Assembly: GCF_004331435.1 (NCBI RefSeq)
Contig: NZ_SJKA01000004.1
Location: forward strand, 186,001 to 250,000
Length of the DNA stretch: 64,000 bases
Source of the DNA: Kribbella sindirgiensis
GTDB taxonomy: Bacteria > Actinomycetota > Actinomycetes > Propionibacteriales > Kribbellaceae
Direction: 5' to 3'
Part shown: one piece after another, positions 44,330 to 54,905 of the stretch
Layout of the letters: the number at the start of each line of letters is the position of its first letter
How positions within the stretch are numbered: position 1 is the first letter of the stretch
Notes under the pieces: model-generated
Databases searched by the model: none
Told to the model about the DNA's origin: nothing
Seen by the model: the letters and a program-made list of their open reading frames with translations, nothing else
Made by a program: the position numbers and the translations under genes

Positions 44330-46126
44330 TCATTCGCGCTCGTCGGCCGCGCCGCCGCGGCGCCGCAGGACGAAGAAGCCGGCCAGTGCGAGGACGACGA
44401 CACCGCCCGCGACACCCGCGATCACCCCGGCGTTCGAGCCACCGCCGTCAGCCGACGCGCCGTCCTTCGACACCGCCTCGAGCGTGTAGAACGGCCAGTA
44501 CCCGGAACCGCCGTACAGCAGGCCCTTGTCCTCCGGGATCGGCGTGATGCTCGCGATCCGGTCCTTGCGGTAGCCCTCGAGGTCGTTCGGGTAGTAGAGC
44601 GCGATCACCGGAGCGTCGGTGTAGAGCCTTTCCTCCATTTTCTTGATCGTTTCCGCGCGCTTTCCGCGGTCGAGCTCCTTCTGCTGCTCGAGGTAGAGGC
44701 TCTCGTACGTCGGGTCGCAGTAGAACGACTCGGTGCCGCCGCCCTTGCCGTCGGCGCCCGGACGCCGGCTGCACAGGTGCGTGGCGAGCACCTCCTCCGG
44801 GTCCGGGTTCACCGACCAGCCGCTGATCGCGATGTCGAAGAGCGCCGTCGTACCGGTCTCCTCGCTGAACTTGCTGGAGTCCAGCCGCTTGGTGGTCAGC
44901 GTGATACCGAGCTCCTTGTACCAGCCGGTCAGGTACTCGGCGAGCTTGTCCTCGATCGGGGTGTCGGTGTGAATGCTGAACCGGAACTGCAGTTTCCGCG
45001 ACCCGTCCGGCATCGTCCGGATGCCGTCCGCACCCTTCTTGTACCCCGCGTCGTCGAGGATCTTGTTCGCCTTCGCGAGGTCGAAGGTGACCTTCTCGGC
45101 GCCGCTGGCCTCCCAGAAGAAGTCCTTGTACAGCGGCGGAACGATCGACCCGTCGGCCGGTTTCGCCAGCCCGCCCTGGACCTCGTCGACCAGTTTCTGC
45201 TTGTCGATCGCGTAGTGCAGCGCGGTCCGCACCTTCGGGTCCTTCAGCGCCGGATGCCCGTCACCGATCGGCTTGTCGTCGCTGGTCGTCGCACCGTGGT
45301 TGATCTGCAGGTACGTCGCGCGCCGGCCCTGCGTGTTCCACTGCACGATGTTGCCGTCGTTCTTCAGCGACTCGAAGTCCGACGGGTTCAGACGGCCGAT
45401 CAGATCGATGTCACCCTTCCGCAGGCCGACGATCGAGGCCGCGGGGTTGTCGTAGAAGATGATCTGCAGCTCGTCGATCTTCGGACGGCCGCGCCAGTAG
45501 TCCGGGTTCGCCTCCAGCCGGACGAACTGGTCCTTCTTGTGCTCCACCGCCACGTACGGCCCGCTGCCGACGGTCGGGTACACCTCGGCCTCGTACTTCG
45601 AGATGTCCGTGACCTTCTCCCAGACGTGCTTGGGCATGATCGGCACCGGGTTGTCCAGCATCGACGCCTGCGGGGCCTTGAGCTTGATGGTCAGCTCCTG
45701 GCCGTTCGCGGTGACACTCTGGAAGTTCTCCACCGCCGGGCCGTTGCCGGTCTTCGCGCCGTCGTCGGTCATCATCTTGTTGAACGTCCAGGCCGCGTCC
45801 GCGGCGGTGATCGGCTGCCCGTCCGACCACTTCGCCTGGCGGATCTTGAACGTCCAGGTCAACCCGTCCGGCGACGTCGTCCAGGACTCGGCCAGATCCG
45901 GGCTCGGCTGCAGCGTCTTCGAGTCCGGCACCGTCAGGAACCCGTAGATCATCCGCTGGATCGATCCCGTCACCAGCCGGACGGCGAGGAACGGATTCAT
46001 CGAGTCGACCGACTGCGTCACCCCGATCTTGATGACCTTCTTCGACGCCGGTTCGGCCGCTACCGCCGTACCAGGAACCGCCGCCAGCACGCACAACGCC
46101 GCCAGCACCGCCAACAACTTCCTCAT
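44330..46126 (-). CDS. oligopeptide-type solute-binding protein with C-terminal membrane anchor
   Basis: 598 residues from the ATG at 46126 with a Sec signal (KLLAVLAALCVLAAVPGTAVA). The family 5 solute-binding domain is clear (MRKLLAVLAALCVLAAVPGT leads to SVDSMNPFLAVRLVTGSIQR, then YDNPAASIVGLRKGDIDLIG). Unusual feature: no lipobox; instead the C-terminus has a glycine-rich helix (VIAGVAGGVVVLALAGFFVL) followed by RRRGG, so it is probably held by a C-terminal transmembrane helix. Ligand probably peptides, but family 5 proteins also bind sugars or opines. Operon promoter lies in 46127-46296, where TTACTT and TATCTT form a weak candidate. Confidence 0.9.
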   Translation of the reverse strand: MRKLLAVLAALCVLAAVPGTAVAAEPASKKVIKIGVTQSVDSMNPFLAVRLVTGSIQRMIYGFLTVPDSKTLQPSPDLAESWTTSPDGLTWTFKIRQAKWSDGQPITAADAAWTFNKMMTDDGAKTGNGPAVENFQSVTANGQELTIKLKAPQASMLDNPVPIMPKHVWEKVTDISKYEAEVYPTVGSGPYVAVEHKKDQFVRLEANPDYWRGRPKIDELQIIFYDNPAASIVGLRKGDIDLIGRLNPSDFESLKNDGNIVQWNTQGRRATYLQINHGATTSDDKPIGDGHPALKDPKVRTALHYAIDKQKLVDEVQGGLAKPADGSIVPPLYKDFFWEASGAEKVTFDLAKANKILDDAGYKKGADGIRTMPDGSRKLQFRFSIHTDTPIEDKLAEYLTGWYKELGITLTTKRLDSSKFSEETGTTALFDIAISGWSVNPDPEEVLATHLCSRRPGADGKGGGTESFYCDPTYESLYLEQQKELDRGKRAETIKKMEERLYTDAPVIALYYPNDLEGYRKDRIASITPIPEDKGLLYGGSGYWPFYTLEAVSKDGASADGGGSNAGVIAGVAGGVVVLALAGFFVLRRRGGAADERE

Positions 46127-46296
46127 CCGGTCCGCCCCACCTTCAGCTGGTGTTGGTGTTTGGGGAAGAACCCACACCAGCAACCACCACCGTGTCAACA
46201 AGATACGAAACTTTGTCACCCCGAAGTAACCTTCTTACCGGGCTTTGCCGAAATGCGAGGGACAGGACGAGCTCGCGAAGGTAGCCTCACGGAGTC

Positions 46297-47172
46297 ATGG
46301 AGATGCCCGAGCTCACGCGTGCGATCGCGGCCGCGACTTCGATCGCCGGATCGCTCGATCTGCCGGCCGAGGACGCGATCGTTCTCCACAACTCGAACAA
46401 GCTGGCGCTACGACTGACGCCGTACGACGTCTTTGCCCGCGTCGCCCCCGTGGGGGAGGAGGTCGCGCAGTTCGAGGTCGAGCTGGCTCAGCGGCTTGCC
46501 GAGGTCGGGTCGCCGGTGGCCGCACTGGAGCCTCGGGTGGACCCGCTGGTGTACACGCGTGACGGCTTCGCAGTGACGCTGTGGACCTACTACGAGCCAG
46601 CCACACCGCAGGTCGCACCGGCCGACTACGCGAAGGCGCTCGAGCAGTTGCACGCCGGCATGCGCAAGGTCGATCTGGCGAGCCCGCACTTCTCGGACCG
46701 GATCTCCGAGGCGGAACAGATCGTTGCCGACCCGAAGGTGTCGCCGGAGCTCCCCGACGCCGACCGCGTGTTCCTCGGCGACAGACTGCGGAGCCTGCGC
46801 CGGGCGATCGACGAGCGCGGTGCCGAGGAGCAGTTGCTGCACGGTGAGCCACATCCGGGGAACCTGCTCAGTACGACATACGGCCCGCTGTTCATCGACT
46901 TCGAGACGTGCTGCCGTGGACCGGTCGAGTTCGATCTCGCGCATGCTCCCGTTGCGGTCTGCGCGCACTACCCGGGCGTTGACCAAGAGCTGCTCGACGA
47001 CTGCCGCCAGCTCGTGCTTGCGATGGTCGCGGCGTGGCGCTGGGACGTCGGCGACCAGTTCCCGAACGGGAGGCGCTTCGGCCAGGAACTGCTGCGCGTG
47101 CTCCGCGAAGGTCCGCCTTGGCCGACCCTCGACGCGATGGTCCGTCGAGTAGACGGCGTGCAGCCGACCTGA
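46297..47172 (+). CDS. APH-fold phosphotransferase
   Basis: 291 residues. Catalytic loop LLHGEPHPGNLLS (HGxxHxxN, with Glu where Asp is usual) and the metal motif PLFIDFETCCRGPVEFDLAH. The catalytic-base Asp of HGDxHxxN is replaced by Glu, as in some actinobacterial relatives. It is one of three APH-fold proteins in the window and differs clearly from the other two. Divergent from the oligopeptide importer. Substrate unknown. Confidence 0.83.
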   Translation: MEMPELTRAIAAATSIAGSLDLPAEDAIVLHNSNKLALRLTPYDVFARVAPVGEEVAQFEVELAQRLAEVGSPVAALEPRVDPLVYTRDGFAVTLWTYYEPATPQVAPADYAKALEQLHAGMRKVDLASPHFSDRISEAEQIVADPKVSPELPDADRVFLGDRLRSLRRAIDERGAEEQLLHGEPHPGNLLSTTYGPLFIDFETCCRGPVEFDLAHAPVAVCAHYPGVDQELLDDCRQLVLAMVAAWRWDVGDQFPNGRRFGQELLRVLREGPPWPTLDAMVRRVDGVQPT

Positions 47173-47185
47173 TCTGGCGGCGCTG

Positions 47186-47238
47186 AACAGGAAATAACAA
47201 CTCCTCACCCACCACTTCCTGTCCCCACCCACCACTTC
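47186..47238. repeat. copy of the dispersed intergenic repeat
   Basis: AACAGGAAAT (47186-47195), then two imperfect 20-bp units (47199-47218 and 47219-47238, 16 of 20 identical), with CCACTTCCTGT at 47212-47222. The same three elements, in the same order, lie at 19549-19723. ACAGGAA and TTCCTGT are inverted arms. Confidence 0.6.
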
Positions 47239-47290
47239 TCGCCCGCCCACCGCAGCCGCCGGCTCCTGCTCACCGCGCCCTGACGACTTG

Positions 47291-47308
47291 ACTACACGAT
47301 CGTGTAGT
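47291..47308. promoter_or_regulatory. TetR operator, perfect palindrome
   Basis: ACTACACGATCGTGTAGT, an 18-bp perfect palindrome centred 43 bases before the tetR ATG. It overlaps TTGACT (47288-47293), a likely -35 element. Binding would block transcription of the tetR-ABC exporter operon. Confidence 0.88.
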
Positions 47309-47342
47309 AGTTTGCTGTTGTGTGTAGGGAGAGGAGTTGGGG

Positions 47343-47945
47343 ATGGAGCGGTCGGCGGAGGATCTGACGGCGCGGGCCCGGATTCGGGATGCGGCGATTC
47401 GGTTGTTCGGGGAGCAGGGGATCGAGGGGGCGTCGATCCGGGACATCGCGGCCGCGGCGGGGGTGTCGTCGGGGTTGGTGCGGCATCACTTCGGGTCGAA
47501 GGAGTCGTTGCGGGCGGCGTGTGATCGGTACGCGAAGGACCGGATGCTGCAGATCGGCGCCGAGCTGACGCGGGATCACGACCTGACAGGGCTGGACCCG
47601 TTGGCGCTGCATCCGTTGGCGTTTCCGCTGCAGCTCTATCTCGTGCGTTCGATGATGGACGGTTCGGAGACCGCGACCGCGCTGTTCCTCGAGGGGGTCG
47701 ACGCAGTCGAGGACTGGACGAAGAGTTTCGGTATCGACCCCAAGGACCGGCGCGGGTACGCCGCCGCGCTGGCCGCGATCAAGCTCAGCGTGTTCGTGTT
47801 CCGCGACCAGGTCTCAAAGGCGATCGGCGAGGACATCACCACGCTCGAGGGCTACAACCGGATCGGGCAGGCCTTGATGGAGGTCTTCACGATCCCGTTG
47901 CTCACCCAAGAACAAACCGACACCATGCGGAATCAGGAGAAGTGA
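47343..47945 (+). CDS. TetR-family repressor
   Basis: 200 residues from the ATG at 47343 (AGGAG six bases upstream). [43 protein letters not shown] (residues ~10-55). The C-terminal domain is a ligand-binding helical bundle with no recognised signature. It lies first in an operon with an ABC exporter, a common drug- or metabolite-responsive arrangement, and the 18-bp palindrome is its probable target. Ligand unknown. Confidence 0.92.
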   Translation: MERSAEDLTARARIRDAAIRLFGEQGIEGASIRDIAAAAGVSSGLVRHHFGSKESLRAACDRYAKDRMLQIGAELTRDHDLTGLDPLALHPLAFPLQLYLVRSMMDGSETATALFLEGVDAVEDWTKSFGIDPKDRRGYAAALAAIKLSVFVFRDQVSKAIGEDITTLEGYNRIGQALMEVFTIPLLTQEQTDTMRNQEK

Positions 47946-47947
47946 TC

Positions 47948-48844
47948 ATGCCGGCTGCGATCAGCACGGAAGGTCTGGTCAAGCGGTTCGGGCGTACGCA
48001 CGCCCTGGACGGTCTCGACCTCACGGTGCGAACCGGTGAGGTGCACGGGTTCCTCGGCCCGAACGGCGCGGGGAAGACGACCACTATTCGCATCCTGCTC
48101 GGAATGACCCGTTCCGACGAAGGCAAGGCTGTGGTCCTGGACGGCGACCCGTGGACGGACGCGACCGAGCTGCACCGCCGGCTCGCGTACGTGCCGGGCG
48201 ATGTGACGCTGTGGCCGAACCTGTCCGGCGGCGAGGCGATCGACCTGCTCGGGCGGATGCGCGGCGGTGTGGACAAGAAACGCAAGGCCGAGCTGCTCGA
48301 GCGGTTCGACCTCGACCCGCGGAAGAAGGCGCGCGCGTACTCGAAGGGCAACCGGCAGAAGGTCGCCCTGGTCGCGGCGTTCGCCTCCGATGTCGAGCTC
48401 CTGCTTCTCGACGAGCCGACGAGTGGCCTGGATCCGTTGATGGAGGAGGTCTTCCGCGAGGTCGTGCAGGAGATCAGCGACCGCGACGGCCGGACGGTCC
48501 TGCTGTCCAGCCACATCCTGTCCGAGGTCGAGGCGCTGTGTGATCGCGTCACGATCATCCGGGCCGGCCGCGCCGTCGAGAGCGGCACGCTGAACGAACT
48601 GCGGCACCTCACCCGGACGTCGATCCAGGCCGAGCTGGTCGGCCCGATGGACGGTCTCGCGCAGCTGACCGGCGTCCACGACCTCAAGACGATCGACGGA
48701 CGGGTCCAGTTCGACGTCGACACCGACGAGATCAACCCGGTACTGCGTCGGTTGACCGAGATCGGCGTACGAAGCCTGGTCAGCCAGCCGCCGTCGCTGG
48801 AGGAACTGTTCCTGCGGCTGTACGAACCCGAGGCCGTGCGATGA
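47948..48844 (+). CDS. ABC exporter ATPase, drug-resistance type
   Basis: 298 residues. Walker [19 protein letters not shown], the signature region [20 protein letters not shown] (SKGNRQK in place of SGG), Walker [17 protein letters not shown]-loop LLSSHIL. DrrA/CcmA class. ATG at 47948 with AGGAG eight bases upstream; a GTG at 47942 overlapping the tetR stop is possible. Partner of the following permease (ATGA overlap). Substrate unknown. Confidence 0.93.
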   Translation: MPAAISTEGLVKRFGRTHALDGLDLTVRTGEVHGFLGPNGAGKTTTIRILLGMTRSDEGKAVVLDGDPWTDATELHRRLAYVPGDVTLWPNLSGGEAIDLLGRMRGGVDKKRKAELLERFDLDPRKKARAYSKGNRQKVALVAAFASDVELLLLDEPTSGLDPLMEEVFREVVQEISDRDGRTVLLSSHILSEVEALCDRVTIIRAGRAVESGTLNELRHLTRTSIQAELVGPMDGLAQLTGVHDLKTIDGRVQFDVDTDEINPVLRRLTEIGVRSLVSQPPSLEELFLRLYEPEAVR

Positions 48845-50427
48845 AATCCCTCGCCGGCACCGGCGGCCTGATCCGGCTGATCCTGCGCCGCGATCGCGTC
48901 GTACTGCCGCTGTGGATCGTGCTGCTCGTGGCGATCTCGGTGAGTTACGTGCAGGAGTACGGCGACCTGTTCCCGACGCCGGAGTCGCGGGTCAAGTACG
49001 CGAGCAACGCCGGCTTCATCACCTTGTACGGCGAACTGTCCGGGCCGAGCCTGGGTGAGTTCGTGACCTGGCGACTCGGGTTCGTACCGGTGATGGTCGG
49101 GCTGATCAGCCTGCTGACGATCATCCGGCACACCCGTGTCGAGGAGGAGACCGGCCGCCGTGAGTTGCTCGGGGCAACTGTCGTCGGGCGGCACGCGCAG
49201 CTGGCCGCCGCACTGATCACGGTGCTCGGCGCGAACCTGGTGCTCGCCGTACTGCTTGCCCTCGGCATGCACAGCCAGGACCTGCCGCTCGCCGGATCGG
49301 TTGCCATCGGCATCGTCTACGCGGGTACCGGCTGGCTCTTCGCGGCGATCGGCGCCGTCGCGGCCCAGTTGACCGCGAGCGCCGGGGCGGCACGCGGTAT
49401 CGCGATCGGCGTACTCGGCGGCGCCTACGTACTGCGGGCCGCCGGCGACACCAGTGCGCACACTGACGGCCCGCTCGCGTGGCTGTCGTACCTGTCCCCG
49501 ATCGCCTGGGCACAACGGATCCACCCGTACGCCGACAACCGTTGGTGGTTGGCGGTCGTCCTCCTCGCAGCGACCGTGCTGCTGGTGATCACAGCGGTGA
49601 GTCTCGCCGTACGGCGGGACGTCGGCGCCGGCCTGCTACCCGACCGGCTCGGGCCAACCGACGGGACCCTGGGCTCACCGCTCGCGCTCGCGTGGCGGCT
49701 GCACCGCGGTCTGCTCGCCGCGTGGACCGTCGGATTCGCCTTGCTGGGCTTGCTGTTCGGCGGTGTGGCGGAAGGCGTCGGCGACATGATGCGCGACGAT
49801 CCGGGCATCCAGGAGATGTTCCAGCGGATGGGTGGTGCGGCCGGGTTGATCGACTCGTTCCTGGCAGGGGTGATGATGCTCGTCGGCCTGATCGCCTCGG
49901 CGTACGCCGTCCAGGCCACCCTCAGGATGCGCGTCGAGGAGAGCAGCGGGCGGGTCGAGCCGGTGCTGGCGACCGCGACGAGTCGCTGGCAGTGGGCCGC
50001 GAGCCATCTCGTGTTCAGCCTGCTGGGACCGGCCGTCGCACTGCTCGCGGCGGGTGTCGCCGAGGGGCTCGCGTACGGCGCGGCGATCGGCGATGTGGGC
50101 GGACAGTTGCCCCGGCTGGTCGGTGCGGCGCTCACCCAGTTGCCGGCCGTCTGGGTCCTGGCCGCGATCGCGATCGCGATCTTCGGGTTCTTCCCGCAGG
50201 CCTCGATGGCGTCCTGGGCCGGGCCGACGGTGTGCATTCTGATCGGCCTGGTGAGCGCCGGTGTCAGCACCGCCGACTGGATCCGCGACATCTCGCCGTT
50301 CACCCATCTCCCGTCGTTGCCGGGCGGGTCGGTGTCGGCCGGTCCGTTGATCGTCCTGCTGGCGATCGCGGTCGTCGTCGGTCTCGCCGGTCTGGTCGGA
50401 CTGCGCCGGAGGGACCTGCCGGCCTAG
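48841..50427 (+). CDS. ABC exporter permease, two-bundle type
   Basis: 528 residues with about twelve helices in two similar halves ([20 protein letters not shown] and [20 protein letters not shown] begin them). This length is that of polyketide/tetronasin-type exporter permeases. It contains a conserved [20 protein letters not shown] in half one and [20 protein letters not shown] in half two, cytoplasmic coupling elements. With the ATPase it should export a drug or lipid-like compound under TetR control. Ends ten bases before the convergent DUF1206 gene. Confidence 0.9.
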   Translation: MKSLAGTGGLIRLILRRDRVVLPLWIVLLVAISVSYVQEYGDLFPTPESRVKYASNAGFITLYGELSGPSLGEFVTWRLGFVPVMVGLISLLTIIRHTRVEEETGRRELLGATVVGRHAQLAAALITVLGANLVLAVLLALGMHSQDLPLAGSVAIGIVYAGTGWLFAAIGAVAAQLTASAGAARGIAIGVLGGAYVLRAAGDTSAHTDGPLAWLSYLSPIAWAQRIHPYADNRWWLAVVLLAATVLLVITAVSLAVRRDVGAGLLPDRLGPTDGTLGSPLALAWRLHRGLLAAWTVGFALLGLLFGGVAEGVGDMMRDDPGIQEMFQRMGGAAGLIDSFLAGVMMLVGLIASAYAVQATLRMRVEESSGRVEPVLATATSRWQWAASHLVFSLLGPAVALLAAGVAEGLAYGAAIGDVGGQLPRLVGAALTQLPAVWVLAAIAIAIFGFFPQASMASWAGPTVCILIGLVSAGVSTADWIRDISPFTHLPSLPGGSVSAGPLIVLLAIAVVVGLAGLVGLRRRDLPA

Positions 50428-50437
50428 AGCAAACAGC

Positions 50438-51205
50438 TCAGTGGCGGGCGTTCCGCGACCAGATGAAGCAGTACCCGCCGAAGGCCGCGATCCCGGCCGC
50501 CAGCACCGTCAGCAGCACCGAACCGAACGGCTGCTCCTTGATCGTGTGCAGTGCGGTGTCGAGACCGCCGGCCTTCTGCGGGTCGTAGTCGATCGCCGCC
50601 CACCCGACCAGCACGCCGACCACGGCGAAGGCGATCCCCTTCGCGACGTACCCGATCCGGCCCAGCAGGATCGTCACATCGGAGACTCCGCCGACCAGGT
50701 CCTCGAGGAACTTCTTCGTGACCGCCTTGTACACGTGGTAGCAGCCGAGCGCGATGATCCCGATACCGACGGCGACCAGCAGCACCCGTCCCCCGCCGTG
50801 CTCCATCAGTCGAGCGGAGAGCGTCCGTTGCTGCCCGCTGCCCGAACTGCCGGAGCCGACCGCGATCTTCACCGCGCTGACGCCCAGCACCAGGTACACG
50901 ATGGCGCGGCCGATCGAGGACACCTTCTTCTCCACGTCGAGATGGCCCCACCCGAGCTCCAGGACCCGCCAGACGACCAGCGCGAACAGACCGATCGCGA
51001 CGACCCACAACAGCACGCCACCGAGCGGTCCACCGGCCAGCTCCTGCAGAGCGCCCTGCTGCGAAGCCTCCTGCGATGACTTGCCGAACGCGAGTTGCAG
51101 CGCGATCCAGGCGATCAGCAGGTGTACGACGCCGTACGCGACCAGTCCGGTCGTGATCGCGAGTTCGTACGGTCTGCTGTGGCGGACTTCCTGGGCTGCT
51201 TTCAT
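50438..51205 (-). CDS. DUF1206 membrane protein
   Basis: 255 residues with six helices in three pairs, each a repeat unit (YELAITTGLVAYGVVHLLIA, VSSIGRAIVYLVLGVSAVKI, LLGRIGYVAKGIAFAVVGVL). DUF1206 is a widespread actinobacterial membrane family of unknown function. The loop after the second repeat begins is Ser/Gly-rich (GSGSSGSGQQRTLSARL). Monocistronic on the minus strand, 42 bases after the spoIIM-like stop. Confidence 0.85.
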   Translation of the reverse strand: MKAAQEVRHSRPYELAITTGLVAYGVVHLLIAWIALQLAFGKSSQEASQQGALQELAGGPLGGVLLWVVAIGLFALVVWRVLELGWGHLDVEKKVSSIGRAIVYLVLGVSAVKIAVGSGSSGSGQQRTLSARLMEHGGGRVLLVAVGIGIIALGCYHVYKAVTKKFLEDLVGGVSDVTILLGRIGYVAKGIAFAVVGVLVGWAAIDYDPQKAGGLDTALHTIKEQPFGSVLLTVLAAGIAAFGGYCFIWSRNARH

Positions 51206-51247
51206 ATCCTGCCCAGTGCCCAGGACCGAAACGGTCAGGCGGAACTG

Positions 51248-52243
51248 TCAGGCGGAGACAGGTGCCGTGGCCTCGCGGTCCGCTGCGTCGATGTCGCCGT
51301 ACTCGCCCTGGCGGTAGGCGCGGCGGCCGAGGGTCCAGACGTAGGTGAAGAACGCCAGCTCGGCGAGGATGCCGATGGTGACGCGGACCGCGACGGGCAG
51401 GAACGGTGTGACGAACGCTTCGATCAGCCCGGTGACGAGCAGGACCGCGGCGAGACCGATCGCCATCCCGACGGTGGCGCGACCGGTCTGGGCGACGGAC
51501 TGCATGCGGGTCCGGGGCCCCGGCACGACCCAGGACCAGCCGAGCCGCAGACCGGCCGCGGTCGCGACGAACACCGCGGTGAGCTCGAGCAGACCGTGCG
51601 GAGTGATCAGACCGAAGAACAGACCGCCCTTGTCGTGGCCGATCATCAGCCCGGCGCTGAGGCCGAGGTTGAGCGCGTTGTCCCAGAGGATGAAGACGGA
51701 CGGGATCAGCAGGATGCCGAGCGCGAGGACGGCGGCACTGATCGTCGCGTTGTTGATCCAGACGCGGAGTGCGAAGTCCTGTGCGGGGTTCTCCGAGTAG
51801 TACGACTCGAAGTCGTGCTCGACGAGCTGTTTGATCTGGCCCGGCGTAGCGATCGAGTCCATCACCTCCGGGTGCGCCAGCACCCGCCACGCGGCCCAGG
51901 CCGTCACCAGGTAGAAGAGCAGACCGATGGTTAGCCACCAGCGTCTGGACGCGTAGAGCGCGGCCGGGAAGCTGACCAGGAAGTACTTCGAGATGTCACG
52001 CCAGACGGGAGCCTGAGCACCTGTCACGGCGCCACGCGCGTCGGCGATCAGCCCGGACAGGCGACCGATCGACACCGGGTCCGCTCCGGCCGCTCGCAGC
52101 GCAGCCAGGTGGGTGCCGACGCGCTGGTAGAGCACCACGAGCTCTTCGGCCTCCGCACCGGACAGGCGGCGCTGCCGACGCGTCAGATAGGCCAGGCGGT
52201 CCCACTGCGGCTGGTGCACCGAGACAAAGGCTTCTACGTCCAC
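51248..52243 (-). CDS. stage II sporulation M-like membrane protein (DUF95)
   Basis: 331 residues from the GTG at 52243, because AGGAGG stands seven bases upstream and relatives begin with the VDVEAFVSVHQPQWDRLAYL-type motif; GTG at 52249 is also possible. About five helices, with WWLTIGLLFYLVTAWAAWRV and LGLSAGLMIGHDKGGLFFGL. SpoIIM-like proteins of non-sporulating actinobacteria (Rv3694c) have unknown function; they are linked to MoxR/DUF58 and RDD genes. Divergent from RDD with 72 bp between, as in M. tuberculosis. Confidence 0.92.
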   Translation of the reverse strand: MDVEAFVSVHQPQWDRLAYLTRRQRRLSGAEAEELVVLYQRVGTHLAALRAAGADPVSIGRLSGLIADARGAVTGAQAPVWRDISKYFLVSFPAALYASRRWWLTIGLLFYLVTAWAAWRVLAHPEVMDSIATPGQIKQLVEHDFESYYSENPAQDFALRVWINNATISAAVLALGILLIPSVFILWDNALNLGLSAGLMIGHDKGGLFFGLITPHGLLELTAVFVATAAGLRLGWSWVVPGPRTRMQSVAQTGRATVGMAIGLAAVLLVTGLIEAFVTPFLPVAVRVTIGILAELAFFTYVWTLGRRAYRQGEYGDIDAADREATAPVSA

Positions 52244-52315
52244 CGCCACACCTCCTCCACCCGACTGGTGGCAGACTAACCGGACTGAGTGTCTACCGAG
52301 GAGGGGGGCGGCTAG

Positions 52316-53248
52316 GTGTCGCAGCTGGTCACCGGCGAAGCGGTAGTCCTCCAGGTGCGGATCGCGCGGATGCCGACGCGGGCACTGGCGTGTGCGATCG
52401 ACATGGCGCTGCAGGGCATCGTCCTGACCGTTCTGATCGCGTTGCTCGCCGGTTTCCTGTTCGGGAGCGAGTCCAGTGAGGCGCTGGCGATCGCGCTGAT
52501 CTTCATCGTCGTACTGCTCGTGGTGGTCGGCTATCGGGTCGTCATGGAGACGCTCACCCGGGGACGGACACTGGGCAAGATGGTGCTCGGGCTGAAGGTC
52601 GTACGCGACGACGGCAGCTCGATCCGGTTCCGGCACGCGCTGGTGCGGACGCTGATGTGGTTCTTCGTCGACTTCGCGCCGTGGTTCGCGGCCTGCCCCG
52701 GGATCGTGGCGAGCCTGATGAACAAGCAGGGCAAGCGGATCGGGGACATGGTCGCCGGTACGGTCGTCATTCGCGAACGGCACCAGTCGATGGCGTCACC
52801 GCCGCTGTTCGTCCCCGGCCACCTGGTCCAGTGGGCACAGTCGCTCGAGCTGTCCCGGCTGTCCGACGAGCTCGCCAACGCCGCCCGCGACTACCTGTCC
52901 CGGTACGCCGAACTCCTGCCCGGCGCCCAGCACGCCATCGGCGAGGCACTGGCCGCCCGTGTAGCCGCCGTGATCGCCCCCGCACCGCCGACCCAGATCA
53001 TCGCCCCCGCCTACCTGTCGGCCGTCCTCGCCGAACGCCGCCGCCGAGAACTCCACCGCCTCTCCACCCAACGCCTCACCCACACCGGCCCGTTCGCCCC
53101 ACCAAGCCCGTACGGCGTTCTCCCGCCGCCCCCACCCGCGCCGGGCCCGTTCGCCCCGCCGCCACCGCTGTCGACACCCCACCCCGCAACAGTCAACGCC
53201 CAAGGCTGGGCCGCCCCGGGCAGCAACGAGTCGAGTCAGTGGTCCTGA
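52316..53248 (+). CDS. RDD-family membrane protein
   Basis: 310 residues from the GTG at 52316 (GAGGAGGGGGG nine bases upstream). RDD domain with three helices: RALACAIDMALQGIVLTVLI near residue 20-45 (the Arg and Asp of the RDD motif) and ALAIALIFIVVLLVVVGYRV; TRGRTLGKMVLGLKVVRDDG is conserved. The C-terminal third is cytoplasmic and Pro-rich (PYGVLPPPPPAPGPFAPPPP). Homologue of Rv3695; RDD proteins may act as ion or small-solute transporters, largely untested. Convergent with sahH across a terminator. Confidence 0.92.
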   Translation: MSQLVTGEAVVLQVRIARMPTRALACAIDMALQGIVLTVLIALLAGFLFGSESSEALAIALIFIVVLLVVVGYRVVMETLTRGRTLGKMVLGLKVVRDDGSSIRFRHALVRTLMWFFVDFAPWFAACPGIVASLMNKQGKRIGDMVAGTVVIRERHQSMASPPLFVPGHLVQWAQSLELSRLSDELANAARDYLSRYAELLPGAQHAIGEALAARVAAVIAPAPPTQIIAPAYLSAVLAERRRRELHRLSTQRLTHTGPFAPPSPYGVLPPPPPAPGPFAPPPPLSTPHPATVNAQGWAAPGSNESSQWS

Positions 53249-53284
53249 CGCCGTAGCGACGAACCTGAACCTGCACGCACGCAA

Positions 53285-53326
53285 AACCCCCACCAAAAGG
53301 CCGTTCCGGACCGTTTGGAGGGGGTT
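53285..53326. terminator. bidirectional terminator between RDD gene and sahH
   Basis: AACCCCCACCAAA and TTTGGAGGGGGTT form a 13-bp stem with one mismatch; the 16-base loop can itself fold (ggccg/cggacc). It lies 36 bases after the RDD stop and 20 bases after the sahH stop. Confidence 0.85.
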
Positions 53327-53346
53327 GTGCCTGCCTGGGCGTCCGC

Positions 53347-54783
<1,437 letters not shown>

Positions 54784-54792
54784 GCCGCTCCC

Positions 54793-54816
54793 CTGAAGAC
54801 AGTGCTGAAGACAGTG
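54793..54816. repeat. 12-bp tandem duplication in the sahH leader
   Basis: ctgaagacagtg twice, head to tail, 10-33 bases upstream of the sahH ATG on the minus strand. No known riboswitch shape. It may be a recent duplication. Confidence 0.85.
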
Positions 54817-54878
54817 ATTGGTTCCGTGCTGAGCCTAGAGGGCCGAGCCACGCGGTTTGATCGCTCCAGGCGCATTTT

Positions 54879-54894
54879 TGACACCGAAATGTCA
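54879..54894. promoter_or_regulatory. MerR-type operator candidate
   Basis: TGACA ccgaaa TGTCA (with TTGACA, a -35-like element, as its left arm) ends 11 bases before the merR-like ATG and 95 bases before the sahH start on the other strand. It is a plausible autoregulatory site. Confidence 0.6.
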
Positions 54895-54905
54895 GGATTG
54901 ATGCT

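Noticed and set aside
43703..46417. 904-codon open frame on the plus strand over the dpp genes
   Set aside because: Composition (long Arg/Val/Leu/Asp runs) is that of an antisense shadow; the minus-strand genes have clear families and overlapping starts.
36358..51247. integrative element with att sites
   Set aside because: No integrase, tRNA, transposase or matching direct repeats at the edges of the block could be seen by eye.
54784..54905. SAH or SAM riboswitch before sahH
   Set aside because: I looked for the conserved SAH element and pairing; only a 12-bp tandem repeat and a regulator palindrome are present.
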